64,000 nucleotides of DNA from Mesosutterella porci (GTDB lineage Bacteria > Pseudomonadota > Gammaproteobacteria > Burkholderiales > Burkholderiaceae_F): positions 43,737 through 107,736 of the forward strand of contig NZ_JAKNCT010000011.1 of assembly GCF_022134585.1 (NCBI RefSeq), written 5' to 3'. The notes below the pieces were generated by a model. The model saw nothing but the letters and a program-made list of their open reading frames with translations, was not told where the DNA came from and did no database searches. Position numbers and translations under genes: made by a program. This document shows, one piece after another, positions 7,965-16,185 of the stretch; the first letter of the stretch is position 1; the number at the start of each line of letters is the position of its first letter.

Positions 7965-7995
7965 CCTGCTGTAAGACCCGTTTCGCACGGGCAGG
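7965..7995 (+). promoter_or_regulatory. Stem-loop in the rpmE2 5' leader
   Basis: CCCGT (7977-7981) pairs with ACGGG (7987-7991) around TTCGC, and CCTG (7965-7968) can extend the stem with CAGG (7992-7995). It lies in the roughly 110-base leader before rpmE2 and may serve ribosomal-protein feedback; this is inference. Confidence 0.3.
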
Positions 7996-8046
7996 TTCGC
8001 AAGGCCGCCAGGGCGACCGACATTTCAACTAGGAATTTAAAAGAAA

Positions 8047-8334
8047 ATGAAGCAGGGCATTCACCCGGAATACAGAGAGGTCGCCTTCGTCGACATCTCC
8101 ATCAACAAGACGTTCATCATCGCCTCCTCCGTGCAGACGAAGGAAACCATCGAGATCGACGGCAAGACCTATCCGCTCTTCAAGATTGATACCTCTTCCG
8201 AGAGCCATCCCTTCTACACCGGCGCCCAGACCCGCATCGTCGAGGCCGGCCGCGTTGAGAAGTTCCGCGCCAAGTTCGCCGCCAAGACCAAGGCCGTGAA
8301 TGAGGCCGCCGCCAAAGCGAAGGCTGCCAAGTAA
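8047..8334 (+). CDS. rpmE2: 50S ribosomal protein L31 type B
   Basis: 95 residues starting [16 protein letters not shown], with the family block [10 protein letters not shown]. The zinc-binding CxxC pairs of type A L31 are absent, so this is the zinc-independent form. The last 30 residues form an Ala/Lys-rich extension ([16 protein letters not shown]) beyond the usual type B end. In Burkholderiales a L31 gene commonly follows rho; here the IS separates the two. A strong terminator follows. Confidence 0.93.
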   Translation: MKQGIHPEYREVAFVDISINKTFIIASSVQTKETIEIDGKTYPLFKIDTSSESHPFYTGAQTRIVEAGRVEKFRAKFAAKTKAVNEAAAKAKAAK

Positions 8335-8368
8335 TTCAGCTTTCAAGCCGCTGCGAAAGTAGTCTAGA

Positions 8369-8397
8369 GGGGCAGTTTTAAGAACTGCCCCTTTTTT
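8369..8397 (+). terminator. Rho-independent terminator after rpmE2
   Basis: GGGGCAGTT (8369-8377) and AACTGCCCC (8383-8391) form a perfect 9-bp stem with a 5-base loop followed by six T. It lies only 19 bases upstream of the next start codon at 8416, so the downstream gene depends on read-through or an undetected promoter. Confidence 0.92.
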
Positions 8398-8415
8398 GGT
8401 CGTTAAGAAGTCAAA

Positions 8416-10173
8416 ATGCTCAGCTCCCACCAGTCTCCTCTCATTATTTCAGCATCAGCCGCAGCGCGGCTTCCACGCTGGGCCCTCCTCGTTCTGCTCG
8501 CAACCCTCGCTCTGGCCGGATTCAGCGGGCATTTCTTCTGGAATGCCAGGGACGAGCAGGTATTCGGGCTGATGTGGACCATGGCCCGGGGAACATGGGC
8601 GGACTGGGTGTTGCCCAACATCGCCGGACAAGATTACTCTGCAACGGGTCCCGGCATCGCCTGGCTGGGGGCGGCCCTCATCCGGCTGAGCCTTTCAGTG
8701 CTTCCCCCTTTCCCCGTAGCGAAGATTTCGGGGCTGCTCTGGTTTGCCCTGGCCGCCAGCTCCGTCTGGTACGGCACCTGGCATCTCGCCCGCCGGGAGG
8801 AGGCGCAGCCGATCTCCATGCTGTTTGGCGAGGAAGCAAGCCCCCGCGACTACAGCAGAACGGTCGCAGATTCTGCAACGCTGCTCTTCGTGGCCTCTTT
8901 CGGGCTGCTCAGCCGAATCCATGAAATTGGACTGCCCATCGTGGTGCTTGGCTGCTGGTCCATGGGCACGGCCGGCGTCATCTGGTCCCTCGCGCACAAG
9001 AAGGCCGGCGCCGTTGCCGCTGGCGTAGCCGCCGGGCTAATGACCCTTTGCGGCAACATTGCCTGGGGCGGGAGCCTGCTGGCGGCGGAGCTGGCGGTCA
9101 TCTTTTTCGTGCGCTCCTTCAAGGGCGGACGGCTTTCAAGGGCGGGCATTGCCTGCGGATCCATGGCCGCCGTTGTTCTGATCTGGCCCCTGTCCGCCCA
9201 CTTCGCAGGCGTTCCTATCGATGTCTGGGCCGGAGCCTGGAGTGCCGTGCAGTCGAGCGCCTTTGCCTGGATCACGCCCAACCATGCGACATGGCTGCTG
9301 CGCAATTTCATCTGGTACCTCTGCCCGATGTGGCCTTTTGCCGTTTACGCCCTGTACGCCTGGCACCGCGTCATCGGCTGCACCCAGATCATGCTCCCGC
9401 TCATTTCGGCCGGCGCGGCATTAGTGACGCCGCTTTTCACCGCCGGAATCCCAGAGCTGTCGCTGCTCGCCACGGCCCCCTCAGTGGCCATTCTCGCAGC
9501 CTTTGGACTGGCGGCCCTCAAACGGCGCTCTTACGAAAATCTCCTGGACTGGTTCTCGGCGACCATCTTCTCACTGGGCGCAGTCGGCCTGTGGTGCTAC
9601 TACATCGCCTGGCGGACCGGCTTCCCGCCCAAGATGGCCAACAGCGTCGAGCGCCTGGCCCCTGGAGTCGTCCCTTGGGTTGAAGGCTCCCTGCTTTTCG
9701 CGACGGCCGCCATGACAGTCTTGTGGTTTGCCATTGTGGCGAAAAGGCTGAGGCGGCGTCCCAAGGCCCTGTGGCGCGGCCCCTGGCTCGCGGCCCTGGG
9801 CATCACGCTTTTCTGGGTGGAGGCGACCGCCCTGTTCAGCCCGGGACTGGACGCCTACCGCTCATACACCCCTGTAGCCCGGGAAATTTCCGGCAAGCTG
9901 AGGCTGTTCGGCTACTCTCCGGCCGACTGCGTTTTCTCCGACGGGATCCCTTCGAACCTGCGGGGGCTTCTTTATTACTCCGGCGTTCATTTCGGGGCAG
10001 AAGAGAAAGCCTGCCGCTTTACCCTCTCGAAGATTAAAAAACGCGACGCCCTTCCCTCCGACCTCATCGGAATTCCGACGGTTTACCCTCGGAGCGAAGA
10101 AGCGTACCTGATCCGCCCCGGCTCCTCCAAACCCCTTCAGCAGTCTTACGCGCAGCATGTCAGAGACAACTGA
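8416..10173 (+). CDS. GT-C fold membrane glycosyltransferase (family 39/ArnT-like)
   Basis: 585 residues with about 11-12 predicted membrane segments. The first periplasmic loop carries the acidic motif NARDEQVFGLMW followed by GQDYSATGPGIAWLGAAL, the arrangement of PMT/ArnT-type enzymes, where an Asp/Glu pair binds the metal and polyprenyl-phosphate sugar donor. The C-terminal 100 residues form a soluble domain. The acceptor (lipid A, protein or glycan) is not predictable. The Shine-Dalgarno sequence is weak (GAAG). The gene overlaps the next by 17 bases, so it forms a two-gene unit with the MATE transporter. Confidence 0.75.
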   Translation: MLSSHQSPLIISASAAARLPRWALLVLLATLALAGFSGHFFWNARDEQVFGLMWTMARGTWADWVLPNIAGQDYSATGPGIAWLGAALIRLSLSVLPPFPVAKISGLLWFALAASSVWYGTWHLARREEAQPISMLFGEEASPRDYSRTVADSATLLFVASFGLLSRIHEIGLPIVVLGCWSMGTAGVIWSLAHKKAGAVAAGVAAGLMTLCGNIAWGGSLLAAELAVIFFVRSFKGGRLSRAGIACGSMAAVVLIWPLSAHFAGVPIDVWAGAWSAVQSSAFAWITPNHATWLLRNFIWYLCPMWPFAVYALYAWHRVIGCTQIMLPLISAGAALVTPLFTAGIPELSLLATAPSVAILAAFGLAALKRRSYENLLDWFSATIFSLGAVGLWCYYIAWRTGFPPKMANSVERLAPGVVPWVEGSLLFATAAMTVLWFAIVAKRLRRRPKALWRGPWLAALGITLFWVEATALFSPGLDAYRSYTPVAREISGKLRLFGYSPADCVFSDGIPSNLRGLLYYSGVHFGAEEKACRFTLSKIKKRDALPSDLIGIPTVYPRSEEAYLIRPGSSKPLQQSYAQHVRDN

Positions 10174-11551
10174 AATCCAGCCCCGGCGCCTTGCGCCCCC
10201 CGATATTTCCCTGCGGGGCCTCATACGGCTGGCGAGCCCCCTTTTCGTTGCCAACATGGCGGTCATGGGCAACGTCACCATCGACACCATCATGGCCGGC
10301 CGTATGGGCGCCGAGCACCTTGCCGCCATAGCGCTGGGCGGCGCCTCGACGGCCTGCCTGAACATGCTGCTGATCGGGATCATCCAAGGGCTTTCGCCCA
10401 TCTGCGGACACCACTTCGGTGCCCGTAAATTCGAGCTCATCGGCTATGAGATCAACCAGGCCTTTTACATCGTGTGCCTGCTGTCGCTGCTCGGCGTCCC
10501 CATCCTTGCCTGGACCGGCCTGTGGACTTCGCTCGGGCAGGTCACCGGAAACATCGCAAGGATAGCCTCCCTTTATCTGCTTTTTTCCGCACTGGCCCTG
10601 CCCTTCGCCCTGATCAGCCGAATCTTTATTTCCGTGAACGCAGCCATCAACCGGGCCCGGACCACCATGTGGGTCTCCCTGCTGGTCCTCGCGCTCAAGG
10701 CCCCGGTCAACGCAGTGTTCATGTACGGTCTTTTCGGCCTCCCGGCCCTGGGCGGCGCCGGAGCCGGGCTGGCCAACGCAGTGCTTGTCTTCGCCTCGGC
10801 CCTGCTGTACCTGATGATTTTCTGCAAGGACCCCGCCTGCAGGAAAATGCGCGCACAGCGCCTGTCAGGCCCGGACCTGCGCGCCATGGGCGCCCAGCTA
10901 CGCATCGGACTTCCGATCGGACTTTCCGTTTTCTTCGAAGTGAGCTCCTTCACTCTGATGGCCATCTTCATCTCGCGGCTCGGGGCAACGGCGATTTCAG
11001 CTCACCAGATCGTGAGCAACATCACCTCCACCCTGTACATGGTCCCTCTTTCCATCGGCATTGCTTCAAGCGTTCTCGTGGCCCAGAGCCTGGGTTCCGG
11101 ACACCCTGAAGCGGCTGAAGAGATGACGCACCGCGCCCTCCGCTTCACGATCCTCGCAGCGGCCGCAGCGAGCGCGCTCCTGTACTGCTTCAAAGGAGAG
11201 ATCATCGGCATCTACACGCACGAAGGCAGCGTCGCGGCCCTCGCCCAGACTCTCATCCTCTGCGGCGTGATTTATCACACTTTCGACGCCACCCAGTCAG
11301 TGAGCAGCTTCATCCTCAGGGGCTACAAGATCGCCTGGGTGCCCATGGTGGTCTCAGGGCTGTCGCTGTGGTGCCTGGGGCTCGGAGGAGGCTACTTCCT
11401 CGGTTTCTGCGGCTCTCCGCTGGACGGGCCGATGGGGGCGCTGGGCTTTTGGATTGCCTGCTCGGCCGGCCTCATTCTTGCCGCGCTGTGCCTGGCAGGC
11501 TTTGCGCTGGCTCACGCGCGACATGTCACCCGCCTGAACGCCCGCAACTGA
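10157..11551 (+). CDS. MATE family multidrug/cation antiporter
   Basis: 464 residues with 12 predicted transmembrane helices in two homologous halves. The first half shows ASPLFVANMAVMGNVTIDTIMAGRMG and GIIQGLSPICGHHFGARK, the second IGLPIGLSVFFEVSSFTLMAIFISRLG and VPLSIGIASSVLVAQSLGSG, which are repeat signatures of NorM/DinF-like exporters driven by Na+ or H+. Substrate unknown. It starts inside the end of the glycosyltransferase gene in another frame. Confidence 0.92.
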   Translation: MSETTEIQPRRLAPPDISLRGLIRLASPLFVANMAVMGNVTIDTIMAGRMGAEHLAAIALGGASTACLNMLLIGIIQGLSPICGHHFGARKFELIGYEINQAFYIVCLLSLLGVPILAWTGLWTSLGQVTGNIARIASLYLLFSALALPFALISRIFISVNAAINRARTTMWVSLLVLALKAPVNAVFMYGLFGLPALGGAGAGLANAVLVFASALLYLMIFCKDPACRKMRAQRLSGPDLRAMGAQLRIGLPIGLSVFFEVSSFTLMAIFISRLGATAISAHQIVSNITSTLYMVPLSIGIASSVLVAQSLGSGHPEAAEEMTHRALRFTILAAAAASALLYCFKGEIIGIYTHEGSVAALAQTLILCGVIYHTFDATQSVSSFILRGYKIAWVPMVVSGLSLWCLGLGGGYFLGFCGSPLDGPMGALGFWIACSAGLILAALCLAGFALAHARHVTRLNARN

Positions 11552-11705
11552 TGCTGGGGAAAAAATGCGGGCCGCGATCCCCACACATCCTCTGAAGATT
11601 TCGCTGCGTACCGCCTCTCCCCCTGCCCGGGCAGCCTCCTGTCCGGGCTTGCACTCCGATACTCATATAGCCCTTTGCAGGGCTAACGAGAGAAAAGTCA
11701 AAAAA

Positions 11706-11741
11706 GACAACGACTCAGAAGATAAGTTCTGAAGCGTTGTC
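11706..11741 (+). other. Hairpin in the left non-coding end of the IS110 element
   Basis: GACAACG (11706-11712) pairs with CGTTGTC (11735-11741), and CAGAA (11716-11720) with TTCTG (11727-11731), leaving a symmetric 3x3 internal loop and a 6-base apical loop. The shape, stems separated by internal loops, is like those of IS110 bridge RNAs, but could also be a DNA-binding site of the recombinase. Confidence 0.45.
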
Positions 11742-11802
11742 AGCGACGAAAAGCTCCGTTAAATTTTAAGTGTTCTCAATAGCTTAAAAAGGGAGTTTCG
11801 TC

Positions 11803-13059
11803 ATGCCTAAGACTACCACAGATTCCTGTCCCACCATCGACCGCACCAATTTCATTGGCATCGATCTTCTTTCCAACAATATCTTCGTCTGCGTCCTGGT
11901 CAACACAATCGATCCCCAATCTGGTCAGCTGGGCTGCCGTGCCATCTATAAGAGGAAAATCCCGTTGGAGCCAGGGCTGCAGCATGTTGCTGAGGCCCTG
12001 GAGCCTTACTGTTCGGTTCCTCACGTTGCGACAGTTGAGTCAACCTACAACTGGTATGGATTAGCCGATTTGTTTGAATCCCGCGGAGGGATATTGAAAT
12101 TGGCTGACCCCACTACAGTCAAAAAATTCAAGGCTAAATTTTCGGATGACAAATCTGATGCTGAATTTTTGGCAGACCGTCTGCGGCTGAATGACTTGAA
12201 AACAACTGAAATCATTCCTCGAAACGCCCGGTCTTTCAGGGATTTGGTTCGTCTTCGCAACTCGTTGATCCAGGACCGATCGCGGTACGCCGTCATATTG
12301 ATCAACATGATCAACAATCAGTGCTGCGAGCGTATCAATCGTACGGCTATCGTCCATTGGGCTGAAGAACTTCAACGCAGCGGTCAGCTTCCCGAGAAGC
12401 TGACCGCTACTTTACACAATGATTGCATCCTCAGGAAGGTAGAGGTGAATTTGAGAATGTTTACCTCCTGCTCCGAAGAAATCAAACGCATCGAGGCGGC
12501 CATCGTGGAAACAGCCCGGAAGGCTCCGCAGCACTGTCATCAGTACCTGAAAATTCTTCAGAGCATCAAAGGCTGCGGAGAAGTCATCTCCACTGTGTTG
12601 GCTTCAGAAATTCATGATATCCGGCGATTTCGTAATGCAAAAAATTTTGTGCCCTGCTGCAGACTCGCTCCTACAGAGCGTTTGTCGAATGGGAAAGTCA
12701 AAGGAGAAGGGAACGCTAAAAACGATAACGCTTATCTCAGCTGGGCTTTTACCGAACTGGCCAATCTTGTGGTTCGCTTCAATCCGCCGGCCAAGAAAAA
12801 ATTTGACAGACTGCTTTCTAAACGGAACGGCTTGAGGTGCCGGGCGATACGACCGATCGCCGCGATGCTGGCGAGGGCGGTGTACTACATGCTTCGCGAT
12901 AAAAAGGATTTTCAACTGGAGATGCTGTTTGGCAGCAGCGGATCGAAAGTCAAAAGAACCAGGCCGCTTTCAGAGCCTGAATCTCAGAATAAAGAATTTA
13001 CCGAGAAACTCCAAACCCGAGGTGGGGGGATGAGACTTTCTGTGAATGAACCCATTTGA
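11803..13059 (+). CDS. IS110-family DEDD recombinase/transposase
   Basis: 418 residues. The N-terminal RuvC-like domain gives the DEDD tetrad: D21 in FIGIDLLSNN, E79 in ATVESTYNW, D116 and D119 in SDDKSDAEF. The C-terminal Transposase_20 domain begins LQSIKGCGEVISTVLASEI and contains APTERLSNGKVKGEG; the Ser in LSNGK (residue 295) is the likely equivalent of the catalytic serine described for IS621. GGGAG lies nine bases before the ATG. The frame is intact, so the element may be active. Codon usage is more AT-rich than its neighbours, a sign of transfer. Confidence 0.93.
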   Translation: MPKTTTDSCPTIDRTNFIGIDLLSNNIFVCVLVNTIDPQSGQLGCRAIYKRKIPLEPGLQHVAEALEPYCSVPHVATVESTYNWYGLADLFESRGGILKLADPTTVKKFKAKFSDDKSDAEFLADRLRLNDLKTTEIIPRNARSFRDLVRLRNSLIQDRSRYAVILINMINNQCCERINRTAIVHWAEELQRSGQLPEKLTATLHNDCILRKVEVNLRMFTSCSEEIKRIEAAIVETARKAPQHCHQYLKILQSIKGCGEVISTVLASEIHDIRRFRNAKNFVPCCRLAPTERLSNGKVKGEGNAKNDNAYLSWAFTELANLVVRFNPPAKKKFDRLLSKRNGLRCRAIRPIAAMLARAVYYMLRDKKDFQLEMLFGSSGSKVKRTRPLSEPESQNKEFTEKLQTRGGGMRLSVNEPI

Positions 13060-13436
13060 CCCCGATTGGGAAGAGCTTACTCGGTAAGCCCAACATTGGT
13101 TGCAAAACTGAATTCGTGAATTCGGCCGATTCCTGAACCCTTCGACGGGCGGCAGCTTCTGCGGAGACTATGCTGTGATTCCTGAAAAAATACTTGGGAC
13201 TGGAATCGGACCAGATTGAAGTGAATGGCCCAGGCCTTTTAATCGGCGCTGGGGAGGGCAACAGAAGTCCCCGAATCCGGATGTGTACCTGTCCGAATAC
13301 ACGACGTAAATTGTTTCACTTCCCGATCGAACCTCGAATTCAAAAAGCGACTTAGGGAACTTCTGGTTATTGAGAATCACAATGGCTGGTTAAAACAGCC
13401 ATGGAGTTTTGTTGTCGAAAAGAAACAAATTGACAT
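13060..13436 (+). ncRNA. Candidate bridge-RNA region in the right end of the IS110 element
   Basis: This 377-base stretch has no coding frame I trust but contains several structured motifs: GCTTAC-TCG-GTAAGC (13075-13089), closed further by TTGG/CCAA, directly after the recombinase stop; the palindromic repeat GAATTC-GT-GAATTC (near 13110-13123); the 10-base direct repeat GATTCCTGAA at 13128-13137 and 13177-13186; and ATGGCTG-7-CAGCCAT (13382-13402). IS110 elements are known to encode a non-coding RNA in an end that pairs with target and donor. The presence of such an RNA here is inferred from layout only. Confidence 0.3.
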
Positions 13437-13544
13437 AGGGGGCTAAATGTGCCCCCCTGCAGCCGCTTTAAGCGCGCCGGTCCTGCTACGCGCCCCTGGC
13501 CGCCCAAAGGGCCCTAGCCCTGATTCTTTTTTCAAAATCCAATT

Positions 13545-13582
13545 GCAAAACACCCGGAAAGCGTTCTGGCGCCTTCCGGGTG
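13545..13582 (-). terminator. Terminator of htpX
   Basis: CACCCGGAA (13551-13559) pairs with TTCCGGGTG (13574-13582), and the minus strand continues TTTTGC. It lies 47 bases past the htpX stop. Confidence 0.8.
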
Positions 13583-13629
13583 CTGAATCGGAGAAACGGG
13601 TTGCGGGCTTTTCCCTCGCGCCTGCTTCC

Positions 13630-14523
13630 TCAGGCCTGAAGGTTGCGCAGGGCCGCGATCCTGTCCTCAATGGAGGGATGAGAGGCGAAAAGAGAGCCGA
13701 CGCCGCCGGTGATTCCAAAGCCGCGCGCAGCGCCCGGAAGCTCCTCGGAAGTGATGGAGCCGAGCCTCTGGAGCGCAGCGATCATCGCGTCCGGAGACCC
13801 CAGCAGCATGGCGGAACCCGCGTCCGCATGGTATTCGCGCCAGCGCGAAAACGCGGCCACAACCATTCCGGCAAGCAGGCCCAGAACAATATTCAGGATC
13901 ATCGAGGTGATGTAGTAGCCAGCGCCGGGAGCGTCGCTTTCATTCCTGAGCACCTGCCGGTCGACCACCCAGCCGACAAGCCGGGAGAGGAAAATGACGA
14001 AGGTGTTCATCACGCCCTGAACCAGCGTCATCGTGACCATGTCGCCGTTGGCCACGTGGCTCATCTCATGGCCGAGTACCGCCTCAACTTCCTTCTTGTT
14101 CATCAGCTGGAGCAGGCCGGTTGAAACCGCCACGAGCGAGTCGCCTTTGGTCGGGCCGGTTGCAAAGGCGTTGGGCGCGCCCTCGTAGATGCCGACCTCT
14201 GGCATGGGCACGTTGGCCTTTTCAGCCAGCCCTCTCACCGTGCTCACGAGCCAGGCTTCAAGATTGGTCGCGGGATGTTCCGTATCAATCATCTGCAGAC
14301 CCATCGTCGCCTTTACGATCATCTTCGAGGTGAGCAGCGACATAATCGACCCGGCGAAGCCCACCACCAGGGCGAAGACGCTCAGCGTCGAAAGGTTGAT
14401 GGACTGCCCAGCCATGTCGCCCCAGTTGATCCCGAAAAGAACCCCTATCACCGTGAGCACGAGGTTCAGCATCACAACGATGGCAAGGTTGGTCAAAATA
14501 AACAGGCCGATGCGCTTTAACAT
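13630..14523 (-). CDS. htpX: Protease HtpX
   Basis: 297-residue M48 zinc metalloprotease of the inner membrane that degrades misfolded membrane proteins. Two hydrophobic segments open the protein (ILTNLAIVVMLNLVLTVIGVL and LSVFALVVGFAGSIMSLL), the zinc motif is HEMSH with the third ligand Glu in WREYHADAG, and a central hydrophobic region follows. AAAGGA precedes the ATG. The C-terminal TGGVGSLFASHPSIEDRIAALR is typical. Confidence 0.95.
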   Translation of the reverse strand: MLKRIGLFILTNLAIVVMLNLVLTVIGVLFGINWGDMAGQSINLSTLSVFALVVGFAGSIMSLLTSKMIVKATMGLQMIDTEHPATNLEAWLVSTVRGLAEKANVPMPEVGIYEGAPNAFATGPTKGDSLVAVSTGLLQLMNKKEVEAVLGHEMSHVANGDMVTMTLVQGVMNTFVIFLSRLVGWVVDRQVLRNESDAPGAGYYITSMILNIVLGLLAGMVVAAFSRWREYHADAGSAMLLGSPDAMIAALQRLGSITSEELPGAARGFGITGGVGSLFASHPSIEDRIAALRNLQA

Positions 14524-14577
14524 TTCTTTCCTTTCTCGCTAAATCACAAGTCCGCCGCAGACTCCTCGGAGCGGAGC

Positions 14578-14606
14578 TATAGATGACTATTTTAAGAATT
14601 TGTCAA
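14578..14606 (-). promoter_or_regulatory. Candidate htpX promoter
   Basis: A perfect -35 TTGACA (14601-14606) is followed after 17 bases by TCTATA (14578-14583), a weak -10 on the minus strand. I did not find the heat-shock sigma consensus here. The flanking 14584-14650 segment is AT-rich. Confidence 0.4.
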
Positions 14607-14660
14607 ATATCAAACGTTTCCTGTCGGCTAAAAATGTAAACAATCTTATAGAACGGGCGC

Positions 14661-15836
14661 TCACTTCTTCATCGAGGCCTGGTCCTGCACCCGCAGGGTC
14701 GGATAGGTGTCCCATTCGCCGCAGCCCGGGCACTGCCAGAGATAGCTGTGCGACAGGAAGCCGCATTTTCTGCACTGGAACCGGCCCTGGCGGTCCGACT
14801 CCTTCTTAAGCAGAGCTGTCAGCCCCTGGAGCTGCTTGTCATCCGGGTTCAACCGGTTGCGAAGCTCCATCGCAATGGAGAGAATGCCAAGGGACGGATG
14901 CCCCTCCATCGCCTCGCTCACCACCTGTGTAGCTGCCTTCTCGCCGTGGCAGGCAAGCGCCTCGTTCATGGTGAGGTCCACCACCTCAGCGGAAGGAAAC
15001 TTCTCGAGGGCTTCCCGGAGCACGGCCTCGGCTTCGTTTTGTTTCCCCATCTTTTCATAAGTCTTCACAAGGCGGGAGACGACCAGCGGATAATGGTCGG
15101 GAGAATGTCTGCGAATTTCGTTCCAGGCCTCTACAGCTCCCTGAGCGTCGCCCTCCTGGGCCAGCATGTCGCCCTTGAGCATAAGCGCCCTCGGCGCTCT
15201 CGGGCGGACAGCCAGAGCCGCGTTGATTTCGGCACGTGCGGCCTGGCTGTTTTTGCTCCTGAGGGCCTCCTCGGCTCTCTCGCAGTGGAAATGGGCGATA
15301 TCGGCGCTGTGGTCCTCGGAGGCCTCCTTTTCCAGGCGCTTCGCTGCCGCTATGGCCTCCGTCCAGTCATGCTCCGTGCACCGGATTTTCAAAAGCTGCC
15401 TGAGCGCCTCCAGGTGATAGGAAGGACTTCCCGACAGCTTCTCGTAGCACTCGATCGCCTTGTCGTAGATACCCGCCTTCAGATAGTCGAGCGCAAGCTC
15501 GGAAAGCGCCCTGAGGCGGTCCTCGTCGCCAAGGTCCGCTCGGTTTATCAGGTGAGTGTGGATTCGGATGGCGCGCTCAAACTCGCCGCGGCGGCAAAAC
15601 AAATTGCCCAAGGCGTGATGCAGTTCCACTGTCTCGGAGTCCACCTTGGCCACTTCGATGAAGGCGTCGATCGCCTTGTCCGGCTCGTTTGAAAGCAGCA
15701 GCGACAAGCCTCTGAAGTAATTGTCAGGAAGGTCTTTATTCTCTTCCTGCCGCTGCCTCGCATCAAAACCGCGCAGAAACCACCCCGCGGCAAAAAGCAC
15801 CGGGACAATGATCAAATACCAGAGTTCAAGTTCCAT
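14661..15836 (-). CDS. lapB: Lipopolysaccharide assembly protein LapB
   Basis: 391 residues. A single N-terminal membrane anchor (LWYLIIVPVLFAAGWFLRGFDARQ) is followed by about nine TPR helix pairs and a C-terminal rubredoxin-like zinc site with two CxxC pairs (FQCRKCGF and WQCPGCGEW). In E. coli LapB links FtsH to LpxC and so sets LPS synthesis. The start MELELWYL is preceded by GGAA; the frame is open 49 codons further but without support. It normally follows lapA and ihfB; neither is present between it and rpsA here. Confidence 0.93.
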   Translation of the reverse strand: MELELWYLIIVPVLFAAGWFLRGFDARQRQEENKDLPDNYFRGLSLLLSNEPDKAIDAFIEVAKVDSETVELHHALGNLFCRRGEFERAIRIHTHLINRADLGDEDRLRALSELALDYLKAGIYDKAIECYEKLSGSPSYHLEALRQLLKIRCTEHDWTEAIAAAKRLEKEASEDHSADIAHFHCERAEEALRSKNSQAARAEINAALAVRPRAPRALMLKGDMLAQEGDAQGAVEAWNEIRRHSPDHYPLVVSRLVKTYEKMGKQNEAEAVLREALEKFPSAEVVDLTMNEALACHGEKAATQVVSEAMEGHPSLGILSIAMELRNRLNPDDKQLQGLTALLKKESDRQGRFQCRKCGFLSHSYLWQCPGCGEWDTYPTLRVQDQASMKK

Positions 15837-16101
15837 TTTTTTCCGTTCCGGCTGAACAACACTGCTGATTTTAAGAGAGTGCTGCGGCAGAGACTTGCCG
15901 CAGGCGAATGTGGAAAGGGGCGGCTTCCGGCAGTCTCGCCATGGCGGCCCTGGCCGGCAGCACCGGGACAAGCCCCGCCCCAAGGAGAGTTCAAGTCTAG
16001 CGGCTGCCCGGCGTCAGGGCCCGCGCCTATTCCTCTGGTGCGGACAGAAGCCTGGATCCTGCATGAAGAGCCCTGAGGATCCTGACCCACACGGGACGCC
16101 T
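15837..16101 (-). other. Intergenic region between rpsA terminator and lapB
   Basis: About 265 GC-rich bases separate the rpsA terminator from lapB. I searched it for ihfB and lapA, the genes that often occupy this place in proteobacteria, and found no frame resembling either. It must hold the lapB promoter, which I could not pinpoint. Confidence 0.5.
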
Positions 16102-16134
16102 AAAAAAAGGACGCAGCAAGCTGCGTCCTTTTTT
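16102..16134 (-). terminator. Terminator of rpsA
   Basis: GGACGCAG (16109-16116) pairs with CTGCGTCC (16121-16128) around CAAG. The minus strand ends in seven T; T-rich bases on the other side make it potentially bidirectional. Confidence 0.92.
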
Positions 16135-16185
16135 ATTTTTCAGGTCATTCAGAACTCTCAGCCCCTGAATGGCCTGCTGTTACTC

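Larger units (their letters stand above)
11685..13443 (+). mobile_element. IS110-family insertion sequence (ends tentative)
   Basis: A lower-GC block between the MATE gene and htpX holding one IS110 recombinase. The heptamer GGGCTAA occurs at 11680-11686 and 13440-13446; if it is the recombined core, the element is about 1.76 kb with 118 bases before and about 385 bases after the recombinase gene. IS110 elements have no long terminal inverted repeats, consistent with what is seen. The long 3' non-coding end resembles the IS1111 subgroup arrangement. Confidence 0.6.

Noticed and set aside
11669..11684. AGCCCT-TTGC-AGGGCT hairpin as terminator of the MATE gene
   Set aside because: No T run follows on either strand; it is more useful as a possible IS110 target structure.
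13438..13456. GGGGGC-7-GCCCCC hairpin as a terminator
   Set aside because: No T tract, and it overlaps the proposed IS110 right junction.
15837..16185. lapA or ihfB hidden between rpsA and lapB
   Set aside because: None of the frames shows a two-helix LapA pattern or an HU/IHF fold signature.
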